Source: Conexibacter woesei DSM 14684 (GTDB lineage Bacteria > Actinomycetota > Thermoleophilia > Solirubrobacterales > Solirubrobacteraceae). Taken from it: DNA of 64,000 nucleotides. The notes beneath the pieces are model-generated. The model did no database searches, was not told the DNA's origin, and saw nothing but the letters and a program-made list of their open reading frames with translations. The DNA is taken from assembly GCF_000025265.1 (NCBI RefSeq), contig NC_013739.1, forward strand, positions 6,000,001 through 6,064,000. The letters run 5' to 3'. The position numbers and the translations under genes were made by a program. Positions within the stretch are counted from its first letter, which is position 1; every line of letters starts with the position of its first letter. Shown in pieces: positions 57,580 to 64,000 of the stretch.

Positions 57580-58883
57580 CTGCCGTCGCCTCTCGCGGCG
57601 GCGAGCGGGAGCGTCGCCAGCAGCCTGAAGTCGCCGCGCGCGTCGGGCCCGTGCTCCAGCTCTCCGCCCGCCAGCGTGACCCGCTCGGCGAGGCCGACGA
57701 GCCCGGTCCCGGCGCCCGGCAGGGGCTCGGCCGCAGCGACCGCGACGACCGAGCGGCGGCTGAGGACCGCGACGACGAGCCTGTCGGGATCCTCCGCCGC
57801 GGCGATCTCGACTTCGACGGCGGCGCCGGGCGCGTGCTTGCGCGCGTTCGTCAGCCCTTCCTGCACGACGCGGTAGACCGTCCGCCCAAGCGTGTCGGGC
57901 AGCGCGTCGCGCTCGCGTCCGCCGAGGTCGATCCCGCAGCGGACGCGCATGCCGGCGTCGCGCGACTCCTGCACCAGCGCCGGCACCTGCGCGAGCGTCG
58001 GCTGCGGCGGCTCAGGCATGCCGGCCTCGGCCTCGCCGTCATCGTCGCGCAGCACGCCGATCACGTCGCGCAGATCCTCCAACGCCGCGTGCGCGGTCGC
58101 GCGCACGACGCCGGCCGCCTCGGAGATCTCCTCCCGCGGCGCGTCGGGACGGAACTCCAGCGCGCCCGCGTGCAGGCTCAGCAGCGAGATGCGGTGGGCG
58201 AGCACGTCGTGCATCTCGCGCGCGATCCGGCGCCGCTCGGCCTCGCGCGCCTGCTCGACCCGCAGCCGCTGCTCGGACTGCAGCTGCGCCGCGCGGTCGT
58301 GCAGCGAGCGCACCAGCTCGCGCTGCGCGCGCACGAACAGCCCCCAGCCGAGCGCGATCGCCGTCACGAGCAGCCCGAAGCTGACCTCGAACAGATAGGA
58401 CTCGGGATTGTCGTAGAGCAGCGGCGTGAGGAACGCGGCGCCGAGCGCGAGCAGTGTCAGCGCGCCGATCGCGCGCGGCGAGACGCGCAGCACGGCGCCG
58501 AAGTAGGCGACCAGCCCGGCGCCGGCCGCCATCGAGAAGGCGATCCCGATCACGCCCGTGAACAGCGCGATGCCGAACGGGTGCGAGCGGCGCAGCCACA
58601 GCGAGCTGCAGGCGATCAGCCCGAGCAGGATGTCGAGCGCGATGCGCTCGTCGGACAGCTGGCCGGAGGTCTCGCTCAGTATCAGTGCGCCTATCAGCAG
58701 CGCGAGCACGAACATCGTCACGTCGACGATCCAGTCGCGCGCGGAGCGCTTCCCGCCACGCTGCTCGCGCAGGTCGCTCGGCAGCAGCGCGCCGTGCCAG
58801 CGCGGGAGCGCGGCGGCTGCGGCTGGCGCGACGGGCGCGGCAGGCGCGATGGGCGCGGCGGACGGATCGACGGGCGTGGCCAC
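57576..58883 (-). CDS. Sensor histidine kinase (two-component, LiaS/DesK class)
   Basis: A 435-residue kinase. An Ala/Pro-rich N-terminal tail (1-30) is followed by about six membrane helices (55-195), a coiled linker (RAQRELVRSLHDRAAQLQSEQRLRVEQAREAERRR) and the phosphoacceptor motif IAREMHDVLAHRISLLSLHAGALE. The ATPase has an N-box VVQEGLTNARKHAPG and G-box GAGTGLVGLAERVTLAGGEL. It senses a membrane signal and phosphorylates the adjacent regulator. Confidence 0.92.
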   Translation of the reverse strand: MATPVDPSAAPIAPAAPVAPAAAAALPRWHGALLPSDLREQRGGKRSARDWIVDVTMFVLALLIGALILSETSGQLSDERIALDILLGLIACSSLWLRRSHPFGIALFTGVIGIAFSMAAGAGLVAYFGAVLRVSPRAIGALTLLALGAAFLTPLLYDNPESYLFEVSFGLLVTAIALGWGLFVRAQRELVRSLHDRAAQLQSEQRLRVEQAREAERRRIAREMHDVLAHRISLLSLHAGALEFRPDAPREEISEAAGVVRATAHAALEDLRDVIGVLRDDDGEAEAGMPEPPQPTLAQVPALVQESRDAGMRVRCGIDLGGRERDALPDTLGRTVYRVVQEGLTNARKHAPGAAVEVEIAAAEDPDRLVVAVLSRRSVVAVAAAEPLPGAGTGLVGLAERVTLAGGELEHGPDARGDFRLLATLPLAAARGDGR

Positions 58884-58990
58884 GAGAACAGCCTACGACC
58901 GCCGGCCACCGGCGACCCCCTACCGAAGTCGATCCGGGCCTCGACCCGCGACCGTGGCGGCGACCGCGCCGATCGCCGATCCTCCTGTCC

Positions 58991-59920
58991 ATGATCGAAT
59001 CGGATGGCCTCACCAAGCGCCTGGGCGGGCGGGCCGTCGTCCAGGACGTCTCGTTCCGCTGCGAGCCCGGCACCGTGACGGGGTTCCTCGGGCCCAACGG
59101 CGCCGGCAAGACGACGACGATGCGGATGCTGGTCGGACTGTCCGAGCCGGACGCCGGCAGTGCGACGATCCTCGACACCTCCTACCGCGCGCTGCCGAAC
59201 CCCGGCCGCCGCGTCGGGATCCTGCTCGACGCCGCCGCGCAGCATGCCGGCCGCCGCGGCCGCGAGGCGCTGGCCGTGTCGGCCCAGCTGATGGGCGTCG
59301 AGGAGCAGCGCGTCGACGAGCTGCTGGATCGCGTCGGGCTGGAGCGCAGCGCCGCGAGCAAGCGCGTGCGGCAGTACTCGCTCGGCATGCGCCAGCGGCT
59401 CGGGCTCGCACACGCGCTGCTCGGCGATCCGGAGGTGCTGATCCTCGACGAGCCCGCCAACGGGCTCGACCCGGAGGGCATGCGCTGGATGCGCGAGCTG
59501 CTGCGCGACTTCGCCGACCGCGGCGGGACCGTCCTGCTCTCCTCCCACCTGCTGCGCGAGGTCGAGGCGGTCGCCGACCGGATGGTGATCATCGGCAACG
59601 GGAAGATCGTCGCGCAGGGCACGCGCGACGAGCTGCTGTCCGGCGGCGGCACGCTCGTGCGCGCGAGCGACGTGACGGCGTTGCGCGCCGCGCTCGACAT
59701 CGCCGAGCTGGCCGCGCACCCGGCGACCGACGGCGGCTTCCTCGTCGACGCCGAGCCCGAGGACGTCGGCCGCGCCGCGCTCGCCGGCGGCGTCGTGCTG
59801 AGTCACCTCGGCCCGTCCGAGAGCGCCGGCCTCGAGAAGCTCTTCTTCGACCTCACCGCGGAGTCGCCGGCCGACGCCGCGCCCGCGTCCGACACCGACC
59901 TCGTGGAGGCCTCCGCATGA
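58991..59920 (+). CDS. ABC transporter ATP-binding protein (BcrA-like)
   Basis: A 309-residue ATPase with Walker A GPNGAGKTT, signature YSLGMRQR, Walker B VLILDEPANGLDPEG and H-loop SSHLLREVE, the bacitracin/lantibiotic immunity pattern. A C-terminal domain (about 215-309) follows. The start is an ATG at 58991. It is divergent from a kinase/regulator pair with about 107 bases between, and overlaps the permease by ATGA; a typical antibiotic-stress detoxification module. Confidence 0.9.
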   Translation: MIESDGLTKRLGGRAVVQDVSFRCEPGTVTGFLGPNGAGKTTTMRMLVGLSEPDAGSATILDTSYRALPNPGRRVGILLDAAAQHAGRRGREALAVSAQLMGVEEQRVDELLDRVGLERSAASKRVRQYSLGMRQRLGLAHALLGDPEVLILDEPANGLDPEGMRWMRELLRDFADRGGTVLLSSHLLREVEAVADRMVIIGNGKIVAQGTRDELLSGGGTLVRASDVTALRAALDIAELAAHPATDGGFLVDAEPEDVGRAALAGGVVLSHLGPSESAGLEKLFFDLTAESPADAAPASDTDLVEASA

Positions 59921-60711
59921 GCGCCGTGACCGCCCCCGAACCCGCCGGCTTCGGCACGGCAGCACCGCGGACGGGCGCCGACGTGCGCCCCGGCCTCGCA
60001 CGCCTGACGAAGGTCGAGCTGCGCAAGATGACCGACACGCGCGCCGGCTTCTGGCTGCTGGTGACCGTCGCGCTGCTCACGCTCGCGATCGTCGCGATCG
60101 TCTGCATCTCGGGCGACGCCGCAGACCACACGTTCGACAACATGCTCGAGGTCGCGCTGGCGCCGTCGAGCGTCCTGCTGCCGATCGTCGGCATCCTCGT
60201 CGTCACCTCGGAGTGGACGCAGCGGACGTCGCTGATCACGTTCGCGCTCGTCCCGCAGCGCGAGCGCGTGCTCGCGGGGAAGCTGCTCGCCGGCGCTGTG
60301 CTGGCGCTGCTCGCGCTCGTCGTCGCGCTGATCGCCGCGGCGATCGGAACGCTCGTGATGTCGCCGGACGTCGACGACGTCTGGTCGCTGCAGCTCGGGC
60401 TGCTCGGGCAGGACGTGATCGCGATGGTCACCGGGATGTTCACCGGCGTCGCGTTCGGCGCGATGCTGCTCGCGACCGCGCCGGCGATCGTCCTCTACTT
60501 CGCGCTGCCGATCGCGTTCGGCGCGATCGGCTCGATCTCAGCGCTCAACGACGTCGCCGAGTGGGTCGACGCTTCGCGCGCGCTCGCGCCGATGACGAGC
60601 GAGCTGCTCAGCGGCACCCAGTGGGCGAGAGCGCTCGTCGCGCTCGCCGTGTGGGTGGCGCTTCCGCTCGCGATCGGCCTCTGGCGCTTCCTGCGCGGCG
60701 AGGTGCGCTGA
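59917..60711 (+). CDS. ABC-2 type permease
   Basis: A 264-residue membrane protein with about six helices starting near residue 45 (GFWLLVTVALLTLAIVAIVCI), typical of the permease partner of BcrA-like ATPases. The first 30 residues are cytoplasmic and Ala/Pro-rich. It forms an exporter with the ATPase just upstream. The gene is followed by a 90-base gap without other features. Confidence 0.87.
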   Translation: MSAVTAPEPAGFGTAAPRTGADVRPGLARLTKVELRKMTDTRAGFWLLVTVALLTLAIVAIVCISGDAADHTFDNMLEVALAPSSVLLPIVGILVVTSEWTQRTSLITFALVPQRERVLAGKLLAGAVLALLALVVALIAAAIGTLVMSPDVDDVWSLQLGLLGQDVIAMVTGMFTGVAFGAMLLATAPAIVLYFALPIAFGAIGSISALNDVAEWVDASRALAPMTSELLSGTQWARALVALAVWVALPLAIGLWRFLRGEVR

Positions 60712-60801
60712 GCGGTCCGCGCGCATCGAGAAACCCCGCAACTTGCCGATCCACCTGCCGTTGGTGCATCGACTCGGATTCCAACAGGGGGTCTCACAGA
60801 G

Positions 60802-63030
60802 ATGTTCTTGAAGCGCGCGTTGACCGCGTCGCTGCTCGCTGCCGCGCTCGCCGCGCCGGCGAGCGCGAGCGCAAACGTGCAGGTCGGCTCGTCGGGCTGG
60901 GAGTGGGGCAACCCGCTGCCGCAGGGCAACACGCTGCGCGCGACGTCATTCGCCGGCACGACCGGCTACGCCGTCGGCGACTTCGGCACGCTGCTGAAGA
61001 CGACCGACGGCGGCGGGACGTGGAGCGGGCTGCGCGTCAGCACGTTCGCGCCGCTCACGATCGTGCAGACGCTCGATGCGAACACGGTCCTGGCCGGCGG
61101 CGGCTGCGTCGCGCGGCGCTCGACCGACGGCGGCAGAACGTTCACGTCGATCGCGTTCACGCCTGTGGAGACGAGCTGCCGAGCGTCGCTGACCGACATG
61201 TCGTTCGCGTCGCCGACCGTCGGCTTCCTGCTGCTCAGCGACGGCAGCGTCTTCTCGACCGACGACGGCGGCACGCAGTTCACGCCGCGCACCGCCGTCC
61301 CGGGCACCGCGGCGGCGGGCGGCAGCGTCGCGCCGGCCTCGGTCGCGTTCACCGGTCCGGCGACCGGCTTCGCCGCCACCACCGACGGCCGCATCTTCGC
61401 GACGACCGACGGCGCGGTCTCCTGGAGAGTCGTCGCCGAGACCGGCCGTGCGATCCGCCAGCTGTCGTTCGCCGACCCGGCGCACGGCTTCGCGGTCGGC
61501 CAGAACGGCCTCTTCGCGCGCACGGTCGACGGCGGCCAGAGATGGACGCCGAAGGATCTCGGCGCCGGCGCGCTGGACTACACGGCGATCCGCTGCGCGA
61601 ACGCGGAGCTGTGCGTGCTGAGCACCGCGACCGGCGCGCAGCTCGTGCGCACCTCCGACGCAGGCGAGACGGCGGGCGCGGTGATCACGCCGTCGACCGA
61701 CCCGATCTACGCGGCGGCGTTCGCCTCGCCGACCCGCATCGCGGCGGTCGGCGCGAGCGGCTCGACCGTCGTCTCCGACGACGCCGGCACGACGTTCAGA
61801 GCGATCGGCGGACGGCTGACCGGCAGCTACGGCGCCGTCTACGACGGCGCCGCGCGCGGCAGCGCGTTCGCCCTCGGCGAGGCGGGCGCACTCGCCAAGA
61901 CGCTCGACGGCGGCCGCACGTGGACGCGCGGAAACGTCCCGACGACGGCCGGTCTGCGCCACGTCTCGTTCCCGACGACGTCCGTCGGCTACGCCCTCGA
62001 CGACGACGGCGGGCTCTTCCGCACCGCCAACGGCGGCACGAGCTGGAAGACGCTCGGCACGGGCAGCGCGGCGCGCCCGGCGGCGGTCCACGCGCCGAGC
62101 GAGAGCACACTGCTGGCGATCGGCCCGCGTGGCGTGCGGCGCTCGACCGACGGCGGCGAGACGTTCTCCCCGGTGAGAGCGAGAGCGATCTCGCGCGCCG
62201 CGCTGTACGGCGCCGCCGCGCCGCGCGGCGCGATCGTCGCGTGGGGTCCGACGACGTTCGCGCGCAGTCGCGACGGCGGCCGCACGTGGACGACGCTGCG
62301 GAAGCCGGGGGGCACCAGAAGAGCGCGCAGCGGGATGCGGATCGCGCTGGTCGCGTTCTCCTCCGCCGACGCCGCGCTCCTGCTCGACCGCGCCGGCACG
62401 GTCTGGCGCACCACGAACGGCGGACGCACATGGAGCACCCTGCCGGCGATCGGCACGAGTGCGATCGACGGGCTGGTGGTCGACGACGACCGCACCGCCT
62501 ACGTCGTGCCGCGGCGGTTCGGCGAGGTCGAGGGCGGCTATCTGCTGCGCACGACCGACGGTGGCGCGACCTGGCAGCCGCAGCTCGTCGTCAGAGAGGC
62601 GATCAACGGCATCGCGACGTCGGGCAGCGCGACCGACTACCTGCTCGGCGGCAGCTCGCAGCTGCTCTCCAGCACGACGGGCGGCAGCGCCGGCAGACGC
62701 TCGACGTTGACGCTCGCGACCTCGCGGCGGACGCTGCGCAAGCCGGCGCCGGTCACGGTCACCGGGCGGCTGCGCCCGGCCGGCCCCGCCGCGCGCGTGA
62801 CCGTCTCGATGCGCGAGCCGGGCGGCCGCTGGCGCAGCCAGACCGTCGACGTCGCCTCCAACGGCACGTTCGCGTCGCGCTGGCGCGTCGCACGCGGCAC
62901 GACGACGTTCGTCGCGCAGTGGTCGGGCGACTTCACGTCCGCCGGCGCCGGCTCGCGCGTGCTGACGGTGACCGCGAGAGCGCCGCCGAGAAGAAGCGGT
63001 GGGAGAGGACGCAGAGGACGGCGCGGCTAG
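60802..63030 (+). CDS. Secreted YCF48-type beta-propeller protein
   Basis: A 742-residue exported protein. Signal peptide FLKRALTASLLAAALAAPASASA (cleavage about 25). From about 35 to 620 it is built of YCF48/BNR-like repeats with recurring G-T-L-L-K-T-T-D-G-G, S-T-D-G-G-R-T-F and R-D-G-G-R-T-W blades, and the C-terminus (about 630-740) is an Ig-like domain ending in a basic RRSGGRGRRGRRG tail. Such propellers bind sugars or act in wall and photosystem assembly; no catalytic Asp-box set can be named. ATG start at 60802. Some Arg codons are AGA. Confidence 0.78.
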   Translation: MFLKRALTASLLAAALAAPASASANVQVGSSGWEWGNPLPQGNTLRATSFAGTTGYAVGDFGTLLKTTDGGGTWSGLRVSTFAPLTIVQTLDANTVLAGGGCVARRSTDGGRTFTSIAFTPVETSCRASLTDMSFASPTVGFLLLSDGSVFSTDDGGTQFTPRTAVPGTAAAGGSVAPASVAFTGPATGFAATTDGRIFATTDGAVSWRVVAETGRAIRQLSFADPAHGFAVGQNGLFARTVDGGQRWTPKDLGAGALDYTAIRCANAELCVLSTATGAQLVRTSDAGETAGAVITPSTDPIYAAAFASPTRIAAVGASGSTVVSDDAGTTFRAIGGRLTGSYGAVYDGAARGSAFALGEAGALAKTLDGGRTWTRGNVPTTAGLRHVSFPTTSVGYALDDDGGLFRTANGGTSWKTLGTGSAARPAAVHAPSESTLLAIGPRGVRRSTDGGETFSPVRARAISRAALYGAAAPRGAIVAWGPTTFARSRDGGRTWTTLRKPGGTRRARSGMRIALVAFSSADAALLLDRAGTVWRTTNGGRTWSTLPAIGTSAIDGLVVDDDRTAYVVPRRFGEVEGGYLLRTTDGGATWQPQLVVREAINGIATSGSATDYLLGGSSQLLSSTTGGSAGRRSTLTLATSRRTLRKPAPVTVTGRLRPAGPAARVTVSMREPGGRWRSQTVDVASNGTFASRWRVARGTTTFVAQWSGDFTSAGAGSRVLTVTARAPPRRSGGRGRRGRRG

Positions 63031-64000
63031 GCCGCGGCCAGCTCCCGCGGCGGTCTCCCGACCGCCGCGGGAGCGTGTGCGGGCTCGCGCGCGCCGTCCT
63101 TCCCCCCATCCGGCAGCGCGAGGCGCACGATCTTGCGGACCACGCTGCCGAACTGCTTGTGCAGTGGTCCTGCGTTGTACGGCAGCCCGTAGCGCTCGCA
63201 GATCTCCCGCACCTCGACCGCCAGCTCGCCGTAGCGGTGCGCGGGCAGGTCGGGGAAGAGGTGATGCTCGATCTGGTGGCTGAGGTTCCCGCTCATGACG
63301 TGGAAGAGCGGACCGCCGGTGAGGTTGGCGGAGCCGAGCAGCTGGCGGCGGTACCACGCGCCGCGCGACTCGCCGGCCGTCTCCTCCTCGGTGAACTCCT
63401 CGACGCCATCGGGGAAGTGACCGCAGAAGATGATCATGAACGCCCACACGTTGCGGACGAAGTTGGCGGTCACGTTCGCGGTCAGCGTCGTCGGCGCGGC
63501 GGGGCCGGCGAGCAGCGGGAAGAAGACGTAGTCCTTCAACGCCTGGCGGCGGCCCTTGCGCCAGATCGCGCCGACCATCTCCAGCTTGTCCCTCCAGCCG
63601 GTCTTGCCCGCCGCGATGCGGTCCATCTCGAGGTCGTGGAAAGCGACGCCCCACTGGAAGAACGCGGCCAGCACCGCCGCGTAGAGCGGGTTGCCGAGGT
63701 AGTACGGATGCCATCTCTGGTCCTCGGACATCCGCAGCACGCCGTAGCCGATGTCACGGTCCTTGCCGAGGATGTTCGTGTGCGTGTGGTGCATGTAGTT
63801 GTGCGAGTGGCGCCACTGCTCGGAGGGGCAGGCGCTGTCCCACTCGAATCTCTGGCCGTTGACGGCGGGATCGTTCATCCAGTCGTACTGGCCGTGCATC
63901 ACGTTGTGGCCGATCTCCATGTTGTCGAGGATCTTGGAGAGCGACAGCGCGACGGTCCCGGCGATCCAGGCGGGCGGGAAGGCGCTGAGGAACAGCAGGC
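63027..64000 (-). CDS. Fatty acid desaturase, N-terminal part outside the window
   Basis: The gene enters at the right edge and reads LLFLSAFPPAWIAGTVALSLSKILDN before EIGHNVMHGQYDWM, so at least 25 residues and probably the first helices lie beyond the window. The three histidine boxes of membrane desaturases are present: H-N-V-M-H, H-S-H-N-Y-M-H-H and H-Q-I-E-H-H-L-F-P. The wording resembles actinobacterial acyl-lipid/acyl-CoA delta-desaturases (DesA3-like). It would insert a double bond into a fatty acyl chain with O2 and an electron donor. The stop overlaps the propeller gene by 4 bases. Confidence 0.88.
   Translation of the reverse strand, partial: LLFLSAFPPAWIAGTVALSLSKILDNMEIGHNVMHGQYDWMNDPAVNGQRFEWDSACPSEQWRHSHNYMHHTHTNILGKDRDIGYGVLRMSEDQRWHPYYLGNPLYAAVLAAFFQWGVAFHDLEMDRIAAGKTGWRDKLEMVGAIWRKGRRQALKDYVFFPLLAGPAAPTTLTANVTANFVRNVWAFMIIFCGHFPDGVEEFTEEETAGESRGAWYRRQLLGSANLTGGPLFHVMSGNLSHQIEHHLFPDLPAHRYGELAVEVREICERYGLPYNAGPLHKQFGSVVRKIVRLALPDGGKDGAREPAHAPAAVGRPPRELAAA
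63041..63074 (+). terminator. Hairpin serving the propeller gene, inside the desaturase 3' end
   Basis: A perfect 15-bp stem (63041-63055 with 63060-63074) and a TCCC loop begins 10 bases after the propeller stop. It lies within the last codons of the convergent desaturase, encoding A-P-A-A-V-G-R-P-P, so it must be read through on the other strand. Confidence 0.5.

Overview
The window is about 73% GC, dense and almost fully coding. Most genes abut or overlap by 1-4 bases (ATGA/GTGA junctions), GTG starts are common, and several 5' leaders look very short. Multi-domain regulators, DUF2600, HtaA, a mycobacterial-type fatty acid desaturase and NAD-dependent ligase point to a high-GC actinomycete. 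The style resembles Thermoleophilia/Solirubrobacterales (Conexibacter-like), but that placement is inference. No rRNA, tRNA, CRISPR, IS element or prophage was seen; this reads as ordinary chromosome with several accessory loci.

Layout. 1-4.4 kb: partial sulfurtransferase, a TetR/metallo-beta-lactamase divergent pair around a 13-bp inverted repeat, a second TetR, a lipoprotein and a CDP-alcohol phosphatidyltransferase whose promoter carries the same 15-bp motif as the second TetR. 4.5-10 kb: Leu/Glu-type dehydrogenase plus a giant indolepyruvate:ferredoxin oxidoreductase with a divergent FadR-type regulator. 10-17 kb: a MerR-XRE-cupin regulator facing a six-gene catabolic operon (NCS1 permease, alpha/beta hydrolase, NTF2-like protein, LLM flavin oxidoreductase, amidohydrolase, DUF1028). 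17-23 kb: PadR, two ABC ATPases, an FtsX-type permease and a DUF2600 terpene synthase. 23-27 kb: a SigJ-type sigma factor that appears to lack most of sigma4, an HtaA heme-binding protein behind a DtxR-like palindrome, and an AlaDH/PNT-family enzyme. 28-31.5 kb and 57-60.7 kb: two similarly built histidine kinase/response regulator pairs divergent from ABC exporters. 31.5-38.8 kb: Cgl0159-type aldolase-fold enzyme, DNA ligase, membrane proteins, and an MMPL exporter with its TetR.

38.8-44.1 kb: an amino-sugar (N-acetylglucosamine type) utilisation operon under a GntR/HutC regulator with two DasR-like sites. 44-54 kb: FAD oxidoreductase, a predicted modification-dependent nuclease, RF3, Na+/H+ antiporter, APH-like kinase, aldose epimerase, a YgfZ-like protein with a degraded signature, GNAT and SDR. 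54-57 kb: TetR-controlled DrrAB-type exporter and a small secreted Cys protein. 60.8-64 kb: a secreted YCF48-type beta-propeller protein and a partial desaturase.

Most unusual signals: a 46-bp dispersed palindromic element in three copies, one inserted in frame inside nagA; the in-frame loss inside sigma4; the DUF1028 operon with its three-domain regulator; a shared TetR operator motif linking two loci; and an AGA-arginine codon bias concentrated in an exported binding protein.
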